Shown: positions 54,126 to 62,009 of the stretch, in pieces | Layout of the letters: each line of letters starts with the position of its first letter | How positions within the stretch are numbered: the stretch's first letter is position 1 | DNA from: Paenibacillus pasadenensis DSM 19293 | Lineage (GTDB): Bacteria; Bacillota; Bacilli; Paenibacillales; Paenibacillaceae | Direction of reading: 5' to 3' | Assembly: GCF_000422485.1 (NCBI RefSeq) | Contig: NZ_AULW01000001.1 | Span: forward strand, 186,001-250,000 | Length of the DNA: 64,000 nucleotides | Position numbers and translations under genes: made by a program | The notes under the pieces: generated by a model | The model's database searches: none | The model's input: only the letters and a program-made list of their open reading frames with translations | What the model was told of the DNA's origin: nothing

Positions 54126-54908
54126 CTAAACGTATTTGCCCGCGCGCACGCGGATGCGGCCTTTTTTGGTGACGCCGTCGACCTCAAGCAGCTTGAATCG
54201 CCCCAGCCCCTTGATGGAGACGACGTCCCCTTCGCGCAGCGGCTTGGACGGGTCCTCCTCGGTGCGCCAGTTGACGCGGCAGCGGCCGGCGCGGATCGGA
54301 TCGACGATCTTCGTCCGGCTGATCCGGAAGACGTCGCTGGCGACGCCGTCCAGCCGCAGCGAGGCGACGGTGAACGTCATCTCGTCCATCTCCACGGCGA
54401 CGGGGCGCAGCGCCTCCAACGGCTTGGCGGAGGTCAGCACGTTCACCCGGTGGACTTGACGCAGATGGACGTTAAGAAAATCGGCGATGTCCGACGCCAC
54501 GAGCAGCTGCGCGCCCTCGTCGCCGACGTGGATGTCGCCGATGCGGTCGCGCTTGATGCCGAGGCCGAGCACCGCGCCCAGATAATCGCCGTGATCGAGC
54601 TCCAGCCGCCCGCCGGACGGCGCTTCGATGTCGAGCACGACGATGGCGATGTCCTCCGCATCGAGGTATCGGTACTCGGGCGCGATGAGCGCTCTCCGGC
54701 GCTCCGCGCCCTCGTAGCCTCCGTCGAGCCGAACCGTCACCGCCGGCTCGCGATTGGCCAGAGACAGCAGGATGCTCTGCTGGCGCGGATCTAAAAAATC
54801 GGTCCGCTTGAGCTCATGGAGCTCCGCGGACCGCTCGATCCATTCCAGCACGCGATCCACGAAGGGCCGCTCTTCCGGAAGGAAATGATCGTAAAACCCC
54901 GACATCAT
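54126..54908 (-). CDS. ylmH: YlmH, S4-domain RNA-binding protein
   Basis: A 260-residue protein. The N-terminal part (LPEERPFVDRVLEWIERSAE) and middle (GDYLGAVLGLGIKRDRIGDI) are the YlmH-specific domain; the S4 domain spans about residues 180-245 (RLDGVASDVFRISRTKIVDP, REGDVVSIKGLGRFKL). YlmH is known to bind ribosomal 50S-peptidyl-tRNA complexes in ribosome rescue. It starts two bases after the ylmG stop; ATG 54905 is an equally possible start. Neighbours are the usual ylmG and divIVA. Confidence 0.92.
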   Translation of the reverse strand: MMSGFYDHFLPEERPFVDRVLEWIERSAELHELKRTDFLDPRQQSILLSLANREPAVTVRLDGGYEGAERRRALIAPEYRYLDAEDIAIVVLDIEAPSGGRLELDHGDYLGAVLGLGIKRDRIGDIHVGDEGAQLLVASDIADFLNVHLRQVHRVNVLTSAKPLEALRPVAVEMDEMTFTVASLRLDGVASDVFRISRTKIVDPIRAGRCRVNWRTEEDPSKPLREGDVVSIKGLGRFKLLEVDGVTKKGRIRVRAGKYV

Positions 54909-54909
54909 C

Positions 54910-55185
54910 CTAGCGTCCGATCAGGAAATCCAGAACTCCGATCAGCCCGTACGCGACGAAGCGAAGCGCGAACAGGGCGACGATCGGGCTGATGTCGAGC
55001 ATGCCGCCGATCGGCGGGATGAAGCGGCGGAAAATGCTCAGGTAGGGCTCGACCAGCTTGCCCAGAAACTCGCCGATAAAGCTCTCGCGCGCGTTGGGCA
55101 GCCAGGAGAGCAGAATATAGCCGATGATCATGAAGCTGTAGATCGTCTCAAGCGTATTGATGAGACGGACGTAGTCGAATCCCAA
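54910..55185 (-). CDS. ylmG: YggT-family membrane protein YlmG
   Basis: A 91-residue protein with two hydrophobic helices (TIYSFMIIGYILLSWL, ISPIVALFALRFVAYGLIGV) and the family motif EPYLSIFRRFIPPIGGMLDISP between them. YggT proteins sit near the division site in several bacteria; their exact job is unclear. It lies between sepF and ylmH, as in Bacillus. Confidence 0.93.
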   Translation of the reverse strand: MGFDYVRLINTLETIYSFMIIGYILLSWLPNARESFIGEFLGKLVEPYLSIFRRFIPPIGGMLDISPIVALFALRFVAYGLIGVLDFLIGR

Positions 55186-55198
55186 CGGTTAGGTCACC

Positions 55199-55642
55199 TC
55201 ATCTTTTTCTGAAGTCTTCTTCTGCCAGCATTTCCGTTATGGTGCCCTGAACATCGACTGAATCCGGCGTGCACAAGAAAATATTTGGACCGAGCTTGGA
55301 AATATGCCCGTTCAGCGCATAGACCGTGCCGCTCAGGAAATCGACGATGCGGACGGCGAGGTCCGTGCGGACGCGCTGCAGGTTCACGATGACCGAGCGC
55401 CGGTTGCGCAGATGGTCCGCGATTTCCTGAGCCTCGTCGTAGGAACGCGGCTCGTTCAGCACGACCCGCATGTTCTTCTGGGAATGGATGCTGACGATGT
55501 TGCTGCCTTTGGATTGCTTACGCGTTTCGGCCGGTGAGGTTTCAACTTCCTGCTCGTCATGCGCCTGTACGGTCTCGCGCTCGATGATCTCCTCCTCGTC
55601 CTGCAGGCCGAGGAAATTCATGAACCGGTTCATCACCTTCAC
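55199..55642 (-). CDS. sepF: cell division protein SepF
   Basis: A 147-residue protein that bundles FtsZ and anchors it at the membrane. The N-terminal helix ([16 protein letters not shown]) is the membrane anchor, followed by a disordered linker; the C-terminal domain holds the family core [20 protein letters not shown] and [20 protein letters not shown]. The start is GTG 55642 with GAGGAGG seven bases upstream, overlapping the ylmE stop. ATG 55633 is another possibility. Order and spacing match Bacillus. Confidence 0.94.
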   Translation of the reverse strand: MKVMNRFMNFLGLQDEEEIIERETVQAHDEQEVETSPAETRKQSKGSNIVSIHSQKNMRVVLNEPRSYDEAQEIADHLRNRRSVIVNLQRVRTDLAVRIVDFLSGTVYALNGHISKLGPNIFLCTPDSVDVQGTITEMLAEEDFRKR

Positions 55643-56361
55643 ACACGCTCCTCCTCATGGCCCACCAGGACGGTTCCAAGCCTCACCCGGGTGGCGCCTT
55701 CCTCAATCGCGATCTCGAAATCGTTGGACATGCCCATCGACAGCTCTCTCAGCGGCTCCGCGAACCAGCCCTTGGCGTTGGCCTCGTCGCGCAGCTCGCG
55801 CAGCCGGCGGAATACCGGCCGAGTCGCCTCCGGGTCCTCCTCATGCGGAGCCATCGTCATCAGCCCGACCGGGAGGACGGACGGATAATCCCGCAGCCCC
55901 CTCGCCAGCTCCTCCAGATCCGCCGGCTCCAGGCCGTGCTTGGACAGCTCGCCGGAGACGTTCACCTGGATGAAGCAGGGCACCTGGATGCCGAGCGCGG
56001 CCGCCTTGCGGTGTATCGCCTCCGCCAGCGGGAGCCTGTCCAGCGAATGGATGTATGTAAACTTGCCTACGACGTCCTTGGCCTTGTTGGTCTGCAGCGA
56101 GCCGATGAAATGCCACTCGACAGATTCTCCCGTCCGGTCCGCTCCGTACTCCTCCGCCAGCGCCTCCCACTTGGCGCGGGCGTCCTGCCAGCGGTTCTCG
56201 CCGAGCTGGCGGCAGCCCGCCGCCAGCGCCTCGCGCGTCCGTTCCAGCGAGACATACTTGGTGACCGCGATGACGCTCACCTCGCGGGGATCGCGCCCCG
56301 CACGGCGGCACGCCTCCGCGATCCTCCGGTCTACTTGCGCCTTGCGCTCCAAGAGCGGCAT
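55639..56361 (-). CDS. ylmE: YggS-family PLP-homeostasis protein YlmE
   Basis: A 240-residue PLP-binding barrel protein. The PLP lysine is in [46 protein letters not shown] and [14 protein letters not shown] follow, as in all YggS proteins. These keep free PLP balanced and affect amino acid pools. The start is ATG 56361, six bases after AGGTG; the longer frame upstream overlaps pgeF. It lies six bases after the pgeF stop. Confidence 0.94.
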   Translation of the reverse strand: MPLLERKAQVDRRIAEACRRAGRDPREVSVIAVTKYVSLERTREALAAGCRQLGENRWQDARAKWEALAEEYGADRTGESVEWHFIGSLQTNKAKDVVGKFTYIHSLDRLPLAEAIHRKAAALGIQVPCFIQVNVSGELSKHGLEPADLEELARGLRDYPSVLPVGLMTMAPHEEDPEATRPVFRRLRELRDEANAKGWFAEPLRELSMGMSNDFEIAIEEGATRVRLGTVLVGHEEERV

Positions 56362-56366
56362 CGGCG

Positions 56367-57230
56367 TCACCTGCCCTTCATGCCGATCCAGCTCGCCATC
56401 CTTCCCGTACGCCCTCCCTCCATGCGGTGGGAGAAGAACAGGTCGCGGCGGCAGCCGGTGCACCACTCCGAACATTCGATACGGGTCGGCAAAATTCCTG
56501 CTTTTATCATAATCTGTCGGTTCAGCTCTTTCAAGTTCAGGCGGCCGTGCCCTGGCGACGACGGCTCGATCGTCTCGGCCAGCCGGACGATGCCCGCCTC
56601 CGCCAGCTCTGCGAGCAGCGGCCGGACGCGCTCGAGCACCGGCTCATCCACCTCGTAGCAGCACGGACCGATGGACGGACCGATCGCCGCGCGGATGTCC
56701 GCCGGCACGCTGCCGTAACGCTCCGCCATCGCCTCGACCGTGCGGCGGGCGATCTCGAGCACGGTGCCTTTCCAGCCGGCATGGGCCAGCGCGACCGCCT
56801 CTCGGACGGGGTCCCAGAAATAAAGCGGCACGCAGTCGGCATACAAGGAGACGAGCAGCACGCCGGGCTCATCCGTCATGAGCGCGTCGGTGTCCGGCAC
56901 GGCCGTCGCACGGCTCGACAAGCCCCGCCCCGCGTCCGCCGCACCGACCGCCTGCACCGCGCAGCCGTGCACCTGCTCGCCGCAGACGAACGCCTCCGCC
57001 GGCCAGCCGAGAGCCTCCGTCAGCCGGCGGCGGTTGTCGACGACGTCCGCATCGCGGTCGCCGACATGCAGGCCGAGGTTGAGCGACGCCCACGGCTCCC
57101 CGCTCTTCCCGCCGCCTCGTCCCGTGAAGCCGGCCGTAAGTCCGTCCTTTTCCTTTACCCATGATTCCAACAAAAAAAGCGAAGCTTCCTTCGCCTCATC
57201 CCGTCTATGTCGCTGAACGAACGGCTCCAT
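56367..57230 (-). CDS. pgeF: peptidoglycan editing factor PgeF (YlmD, polyphenol oxidase family)
   Basis: A 287-residue copper/zinc-family protein. Hallmarks are GEQVHGCAV, SLYADCVPLYFWDP, AHAGWKGTVLEIA and GPCCYEVDEPVLE, with the His-Cys-His metal site. In E. coli PgeF removes wrongly placed amino acids from muropeptides; other members act on purine nucleosides. The gene starts behind GAGGATCGG at moderate quality. It overlaps nothing and is followed by ylmE, as in Bacillus. Confidence 0.92.
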   Translation of the reverse strand: MEPFVQRHRRDEAKEASLFLLESWVKEKDGLTAGFTGRGGGKSGEPWASLNLGLHVGDRDADVVDNRRRLTEALGWPAEAFVCGEQVHGCAVQAVGAADAGRGLSSRATAVPDTDALMTDEPGVLLVSLYADCVPLYFWDPVREAVALAHAGWKGTVLEIARRTVEAMAERYGSVPADIRAAIGPSIGPCCYEVDEPVLERVRPLLAELAEAGIVRLAETIEPSSPGHGRLNLKELNRQIMIKAGILPTRIECSEWCTGCRRDLFFSHRMEGGRTGRMASWIGMKGR

Positions 57231-57278
57231 CCGATCCTCACCTCGTCGTCTAGTGTAGCACGAGCCGCTCCGTCCCCG

Positions 57279-57584
57279 CTACGGCTCCCGCCGCTGCAGC
57301 GGCTTCACCTGAATGTCGTCGTCCTCCAGATACGTCTTCGCGCCGGCATTCTCCATGCGCACGAGCACGACGTCGGCTCCGATCTTGACGATGTTGCGCC
57401 ATGGGATGACGAGCTCGCTGCCGTTGCCGAACATGCCGAAAAACTTCGTGTAATGCGGCACGACGATCGATTCGATCCGCCCCTGCCGAAGGTCGATCTC
57501 CATGTCGGTGATCTGGCCCAGACGCTTGCCGTCGATGATATTGATGACATCCTTCGTCTGAAAGTCGGAGATTTTCATGATCAT
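57279..57584 (-). CDS. ylmC: YlmC/YmxH-family PRC-barrel sporulation protein
   Basis: A 101-residue PRC-barrel protein, starting MIMKISDFQTKDVINIIDGK and continuing GQITDMEIDLRQGRIESIVV and LVIPWRNIVKIGADVVLV. Members are found next to sigG in Bacillales and take part in sporulation, with no known activity. I chose ATG 57584 with GGGAAG eight bases upstream; ATG 57578 and a longer form from 57626 cannot be ruled out. It lies between the sigG terminator and pgeF. Confidence 0.85.
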   Translation of the reverse strand: MIMKISDFQTKDVINIIDGKRLGQITDMEIDLRQGRIESIVVPHYTKFFGMFGNGSELVIPWRNIVKIGADVVLVRMENAGAKTYLEDDDIQVKPLQRREP

Positions 57585-57666
57585 GAGGCGCACTTCCCGT
57601 CCTAGGATGGTTTCGGTCCCTTCCATGTATATGTTCCGGACGAGGCGAACAGCCCTCCGGACGCGG

Positions 57667-57690
57667 AAAAAAAGGCGCCGATCGGCGCCC
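57667..57690 (-). terminator. terminator of sigG
   Basis: The palindrome GGCGCCGATCGGCGCC with seven A on the plus strand lies 20 bases past the sigG stop. Confidence 0.9.
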
Positions 57691-57711
57691 TTTGAGTTCT
57701 GAATCCGCTAT

Positions 57712-58494
57712 TCAGGTCTTCACATGCTTCTGCAGCTGCTGGATGGCCGACTTCTCGAGGCGCGACACCTGAGCCTGGCTGATGCCGATCTCGTCCGCGA
57801 CCTCCATCTGCGTCTTGCCCTCGAAAAACCTCATGGAGAGGATCATCTTCTCGCGCTGGGCGAGCTTGTGCATCGCCTCGCGCAGCGCGATCTCCTCGAT
57901 CCAGCCGACATCCTTGTTGCGGTCGTCGCTGATCTGGTCCATGACGTAGATCGGATCGCCGCCGTCGTGGTAGATCGGCTCGAACAGCGAGACCGGATCC
58001 TGGATCGCGTCCAGCGCGAACACGACATCCTCCTTGGGCACGCCGAGCGCCTCGGAAATCTCGAAAATCGTCGGCTCGCGGGAATTCTGGTTCGTCAGCG
58101 CGTCGCGCACCTGCAGCGCCTTGTAGGCGATGTCGCGCAGGGAGCGGGAGACGCGGATCGGATTGTTGTCCCGCAAATAGCGCCGGATCTCGCCGATGAT
58201 CATCGGCACGGCGTAGGTCGAGAACTTGACGTTCTGACCGAGATCAAAGTTATCGATGGCCTTCATCAGCCCGATGCAGCCGACCTGGAACAGATCGTCC
58301 ACGAACTCTCCGCGATTGTTGAACCGCTGGATGACGCTGAGCACCAGCCGCAGGTTTCCATTCACCAGCTTCTCTCTGGCCGACCACTCGTTTTTCGTCT
58401 GAAGAGCGGTGAACAGCTCTCTCATTTCAACATTGGTAAGGACGGGGAGTTTGGCGGTATCCACTCCACAGATCTCGACTTTATTTCGGGTCAA
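57712..58494 (-). CDS. sigG: RNA polymerase sporulation sigma factor SigG
   Basis: A 260-residue sigma-70 family protein active in the late forespore. It opens TRNKVEICGVDTAKLPVLTN and has region 2 (NGNLRLVLSVIQRFNNRGE, DLFQVGCIGLMKAIDNFD), region 3 and region 4 (KTQMEVADEIGISQAQVSRL) as in B. subtilis SigG. The start is TTG 58494 with GGGAGG eight bases upstream, which matches the known N terminus; ATG-started extensions upstream do not. In Bacillus, sigG follows sigE directly; here an unrelated module lies between them. A forespore promoter should lie in 58495-58647 but was not identified. Confidence 0.95.
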   Translation of the reverse strand: MTRNKVEICGVDTAKLPVLTNVEMRELFTALQTKNEWSAREKLVNGNLRLVLSVIQRFNNRGEFVDDLFQVGCIGLMKAIDNFDLGQNVKFSTYAVPMIIGEIRRYLRDNNPIRVSRSLRDIAYKALQVRDALTNQNSREPTIFEISEALGVPKEDVVFALDAIQDPVSLFEPIYHDGGDPIYVMDQISDDRNKDVGWIEEIALREAMHKLAQREKMILSMRFFEGKTQMEVADEIGISQAQVSRLEKSAIQQLQKHVKT

Positions 58495-58647
58495 CGTGAC
58501 TACCTCCCAAGGAGAAACATTAATAAGCATTATCTCCTCGGGCTTCATTTTTATTCCTGCCGGAAGCTCCGTCCGCATCCCCCGAGAGCATCCGGTAAGC
58601 GCCTTCAGGCAGGCGCCGGAAGGGTTTCCCCATCGCCAGCGCGAGAT

Positions 58648-58674
58648 AAAAAAAAACGGGGCAGGATTGCCCCG
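58648..58674 (-). terminator. terminator of the ABC module before sigG
   Basis: CGGGGCA pairs with TGCCCCG, with nine A on the plus strand. It stops the transcript that ends with the gene at 58696, so sigG is transcribed separately. Confidence 0.9.
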
Positions 58675-58695
58675 GCTTGGGCCGGCATAGACGGT

Positions 58696-59898
58696 TCATT
58701 TCCCATAGAAATTCAAGGAGAAATACTTGTAGTCGACCGGCTCCGCGCGCGGATCGGCCTGCTCCACGCTGCCCCGGTACAGGACGCGGCGCGAAGCTTC
58801 GTCGTAGACGACGACGGTCGGTTTTTTGCCGGCCAAGAAGTTGTCGTAGATCCGGCCGTCCTGCAGCCTGACGCTCCGTTGCGGAATGTCGGACTCTTCG
58901 AGCGGAAGCGGCTCCGCAGCCGCCTCTCCCGAGCGCGGGTCGAGGAAGTGGATGACCGGCTTTTCAATGTGCTCCTTGAAAGCATAGAGAATTCCGCCGT
59001 GCAGGCGCGGCTCCAGCCCTTGCTTGAGCCGATCCATGCCCGCCTTGGGCAGCTCCCAGGTCTCGCCGCTGGCATAATCGTAGCCGACGAGGCGCCACTC
59101 CTGCAGCAATGGCGGCGACGGCTGTTCCTGGTTCGTCCCATCATCATGCTTGAGCCGCTTCACGTTCAGCATGACGATGCCGGAGGCGTCCATTTGCCGC
59201 ACTTCCTCGATGAGCTCCACAGTCGTTTCGCGAGGCAGCTCCGTTTCAGGCGCATTACGGAAAACCTCGACCGTGCCGACACGCTCTCCGGAGGCGCTGT
59301 CTACAATGTGGTCCTCGTAAACCCACAGACGCTGCCCCTCCGTCAACGGCGAGTAGTCGCCGCGGACCAAAAGATGGATCCGTCCGTTCTCCAGCTGCAC
59401 GTCCACGATGCTGCGGTTGTAAGAATGAAAATCAGACTGCTTCGTTCCTGCCGGAAGCTCGATCGGAACCTCGAGCTCGCGGACGCCGCCGCTCGCCCGG
59501 TCAAGCAGGCGGACGTCGATCGTCGAGCGCTCGTCGTCCAGATCGGCTCCGATGACCGTAGCGTCATCCCGATAGTACGAATCATCCATCCGATGGCCCC
59601 TCATGAACGAGCGATGGGCGAGAATGAGCTCGTTCCGCTCCGAGTAGTAGTGGTCCGGCTCCATCAAGTCATGGAACGGCGCGGAAAGGAACCTGCTGCC
59701 GGTCCGCTCTCTGCCGCCGTCAGCCGTCAATCGGGAGCCGAGGCCGTCCAGGACGAAGCCGTTCATGACCGCTGCGTCCCCCTCCTCCGTCGTCAGCCGG
59801 TAAGGAGGCTTGCGATCCGCTGACGCCGCGGCAACGTAACCGATCAGGACGAGCGCGCTGAGCGCCGCCAGTCCGATGCTGTATCCGTATTTTTTCAT
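58696..59898 (-). CDS. secreted or membrane-anchored protein of the YtrA-like ABC module
   Basis: A 400-residue protein with an N-terminal hydrophobic helix (GYSIGLAALSALVLIGYVAAAS) that serves as signal or anchor. The outside part is beta-rich with repeated short blocks such as YDYASGETWELPKAG and VHFLDPRSGE-type turns, like a propeller, but no family was recognised. It lies nine bases after the permease gene, and is the last gene of the operon GntR, ATPase, permease, this gene. A partner role in transport or stress sensing is inferred from position only. Confidence 0.75.
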   Translation of the reverse strand: MKKYGYSIGLAALSALVLIGYVAAASADRKPPYRLTTEEGDAAVMNGFVLDGLGSRLTADGGRERTGSRFLSAPFHDLMEPDHYYSERNELILAHRSFMRGHRMDDSYYRDDATVIGADLDDERSTIDVRLLDRASGGVRELEVPIELPAGTKQSDFHSYNRSIVDVQLENGRIHLLVRGDYSPLTEGQRLWVYEDHIVDSASGERVGTVEVFRNAPETELPRETTVELIEEVRQMDASGIVMLNVKRLKHDDGTNQEQPSPPLLQEWRLVGYDYASGETWELPKAGMDRLKQGLEPRLHGGILYAFKEHIEKPVIHFLDPRSGEAAAEPLPLEESDIPQRSVRLQDGRIYDNFLAGKKPTVVVYDEASRRVLYRGSVEQADPRAEPVDYKYFSLNFYGK

Positions 59899-59907
59899 AA
59901 GTCCTCC

Positions 59908-60753
59908 TTAGACCGAGACCTTGCCGCGCAGCAGACGCCAGCCGAGCCAGAGGGCCGCTGCCGCGCTGACGAGCAGCACGCCGATGAAGAGCGCCAGCAG
60001 CTCGGTAGGGTAAAGAAAGCTGCCCCTGTCCTCCGCCCCTGCCCATAGCCAGACGAGCAGCACGAACGCCGCCGCGCTGAGCGCCAAGCCTCCGAGCAGT
60101 CCTTTGAGCCGGTAGCTGCGCTCGAGCAGCGCCGTCGTGAACAGCAGCAGCACGATGACGAGGCCGAGGCCGTACACGAGCAGGAATTCCGTCAGCCGCA
60201 CCGGAATGAAGATGACGAGATCCGTGCTTCGGATCGTATCGATGAACGTTCGTTCGATGCGCAGCTGGTGCGGAATCTGGACGTGGTACAGCAGCATCTG
60301 TCCGGCGACGATGACGATCTGCCAAGCGAACAGGCTGAAGACGAACGTCAGGATCGCCGCCAGCTTGGACAGATAGAGCAGGAAACGGGGATGAGGCAGC
60401 ATGAGCAGCCGGTAGGCGAAGCTCGCCCGGCCGAACCAATCCCGGTACCAGATGATCAGCGTGTAGGCGGCGACGACGACGATGCAGCAGGCGATCGCGA
60501 CGCCCGTAACGCCGTCCAGCTCTCCAAGCAGCTCCAGCAGGGAAAGGCCGCTGTTTTGGAGCTTGAATTCGGCGAGCGTCATGCCGCTCCGCTCGATCTG
60601 GCTTTCGATCTGGCTGAGCCGGGTTCGGGTCACCATCGACAGCCCGCCAAGCTGGATCAGCGCGACGAGCGCCATCAAGCCGAGGAGAATGCCGCGGAAC
60701 CGGCGGATTTCCAGATCCGCCAGCTTGAGCAGCGCAATCAGATTCGTCTTCAT
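59908..60753 (-). CDS. ABC transporter permease-like membrane protein
   Basis: A 281-residue membrane protein with six to seven hydrophobic helices. A periplasm-facing loop (residues about 40-70, RTRLSQIESQIERSGMTLAE) follows the first helix, then WYRDWFGRASFAYRLLMLPH, the cytoplasmic loop usual in ABC-2 permeases of the YtrC/D type. It starts in the ATPase stop (ATGA). It should form the channel for the ATPase encoded just upstream; the substrate is unknown. Confidence 0.8.
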   Translation of the reverse strand: MKTNLIALLKLADLEIRRFRGILLGLMALVALIQLGGLSMVTRTRLSQIESQIERSGMTLAEFKLQNSGLSLLELLGELDGVTGVAIACCIVVVAAYTLIIWYRDWFGRASFAYRLLMLPHPRFLLYLSKLAAILTFVFSLFAWQIVIVAGQMLLYHVQIPHQLRIERTFIDTIRSTDLVIFIPVRLTEFLLVYGLGLVIVLLLFTTALLERSYRLKGLLGGLALSAAAFVLLVWLWAGAEDRGSFLYPTELLALFIGVLLVSAAAALWLGWRLLRGKVSV

Positions 60754-61439
60754 CCCCGGTACACCTCCCTCATGACGTCGATGACCGACTTGCCGTGCTC
60801 CTCGCGCATCTGCTCGCAGTCGAAGTCGCGGACGACGCGGCCTTGATCCAGCAGCACCGCATGGTCGATCAGATGCTCGATGTCGCCGATCTCATGCGTC
60901 GTGATGAGCACGCCCCGGTCCTCGACGAGCTGGCTCGTGAACACCTCGGCGATCAGCTCGCGGCTGAACAGGTCGATGCCGGAGAAGGGCTCGTCCATGA
61001 GCACGTAGTCGACGTCCTGCGCCATGCCGAGCACGAGGTTGAACTTCATCGCCGTGCCCTTGGACAGGCGGCCGATCTTCTCTCCCCGCTCCAGGCGGAA
61101 AAAGCTCATCAGATCCTCGGCTCGCGCCGGATTCCAGCGCGGATAGAAGTCGGCCATGAACTGCAGGCCGTCGCGCAGCCGCATCGAGCCCGGCATCGTC
61201 AGCCGGTCGGGGATGAAGGCGATCGTATTGTATGCCGCGGGCGAGATCGCCTGGCCGCCGATGCGGATGCTCCCGCCGTCGATCGGCGTCAGCCCCATGA
61301 TCGCCTTCAGCACCGTCGACTTGCCGGCGCCGTTCAGTCCGATCAGGCTGGTGATCTGCCCCTTCTGCGCCTGGAACGAGACGCCGCCGAGCACTTGCTT
61401 GCGCCGGTATTTCTTGCGGATGTCGCTGACCTCGATCAT
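60750..61439 (-). CDS. ABC transporter ATPase (YtrB-like)
   Basis: A 229-residue ATPase with Walker A GLNGAGKST near residue 35, signature LSKGTAMK (Ser-Lys-Gly rather than Ser-Gly-Gly, as in YtrB), Walker B YVLMDEPFSGID and switch His in TTHEIGD. It follows the GntR regulator with an ATGA overlap. In B. subtilis, YtrA-YtrB and partners form a wall-antibiotic-responsive operon; this arrangement is similar but the exact identity is not proved. Confidence 0.87.
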   Translation of the reverse strand: MIEVSDIRKKYRRKQVLGGVSFQAQKGQITSLIGLNGAGKSTVLKAIMGLTPIDGGSIRIGGQAISPAAYNTIAFIPDRLTMPGSMRLRDGLQFMADFYPRWNPARAEDLMSFFRLERGEKIGRLSKGTAMKFNLVLGMAQDVDYVLMDEPFSGIDLFSRELIAEVFTSQLVEDRGVLITTHEIGDIEHLIDHAVLLDQGRVVRDFDCEQMREEHGKSVIDVMREVYRG

Positions 61440-61858
61440 GGCAGCGGCCCTCCCTCGCTCGGCTCAGCCGCTGCTTCGCCCCGCCCGTATTTCTCGCGCA
61501 CGAGCTCGACCAGCTCCTCGACCGGAGCGTCCAGACGGCGCACCGATTCGACGAATGCCTGAACCGCCTCGCCGAGCAGCTCGGAGCGGATGCTTCTCAG
61601 CGTGGCCGCGTCGCTGGTGATCCGGCTGGGAGAATTGCCTTCCGTGACGATCAATTGCTGTTCCTCCATTTCCTTGTACGCCTTCTGGGCCGTATTGGGG
61701 TTGATCTTCATCCGCGCCGCGAGCTCCCTGCGGGAAGGCACATGCTGTCCCGCCTCCAGCCAGCCGGTCGCGATCAGCTCCTTGAAGTGCCGGACGACCT
61801 GCAGGTAGACCGGATCGCGGCTGTTCATGGCCAGCTCCGGCCATTCGTCGATGCCCAT
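61436..61858 (-). CDS. GntR-family repressor (YtrA-like)
   Basis: A 140-residue regulator. The winged helix-turn-helix occupies residues 12-75, with DPVYLQVVRHFKELIATGWL, VPSRRELAARMKINPNTAQK and LIVTEGNSPSRI. The short C-terminal part has no large ligand domain, which is typical of YtrA-group GntR proteins. It heads the operon and overlaps the ATPase gene. Two GTGTA/TACAC-type inverted repeats sit in its own promoter region, so autoregulation is likely. ATG 61858 follows AGGTG. Confidence 0.9.
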   Translation of the reverse strand: MGIDEWPELAMNSRDPVYLQVVRHFKELIATGWLEAGQHVPSRRELAARMKINPNTAQKAYKEMEEQQLIVTEGNSPSRITSDAATLRSIRSELLGEAVQAFVESVRRLDAPVEELVELVREKYGRGEAAAEPSEGGPLP

Positions 61859-61880
61859 CTCACACCTCGCTTCTAAGTGT

Positions 61881-61902
61881 GTGTACTACTTGGTTCATAC
61901 AC
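61881..61902. promoter_or_regulatory. GntR/YtrA-type operator 1
   Basis: An inverted repeat GTGTA ... ATACAC with a 22-base span, lying between the predicted transcription start and the regulator's start codon. It resembles the AGTGTA-N13-TACACT pattern known for YtrA. Confidence 0.65.
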
Positions 61903-61909
61903 GATCTAT

Positions 61910-61931
61910 GTGTATTATGCGCATCATACAC
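61910..61931. promoter_or_regulatory. GntR/YtrA-type operator 2 overlapping the -10
   Basis: A second 22-base inverted repeat, GTGTAT ... ATACAC, centred 29 bases from the first and covering the -10 and part of the spacer of the promoter. Confidence 0.65.
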
Positions 61932-61942
61932 CTGACTGTCAA
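61914..61942 (-). promoter_or_regulatory. sigma-A promoter of the GntR/ABC operon
   Basis: TTGACA (61937-61942), a 17-base spacer and CATAAT (61914-61919) on the minus strand. Confidence 0.8.
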
Positions 61943-61950
61943 TGGCTTGC

Positions 61951-61986
61951 AAAAAAATAGCCGCCCTCCACGATGGGAAGGCGGCG
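61951..61986 (-). terminator. terminator of the ABC exporter gene
   Basis: GCCGCC pairs with GGCGGC, with an inner TCC/GGA stem and seven A on the plus strand. It lies 24 bases past the stop at 62010. Confidence 0.85.
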
Positions 61987-62009
61987 TTTCGAACTTGCCG
62001 AGATTCGTC

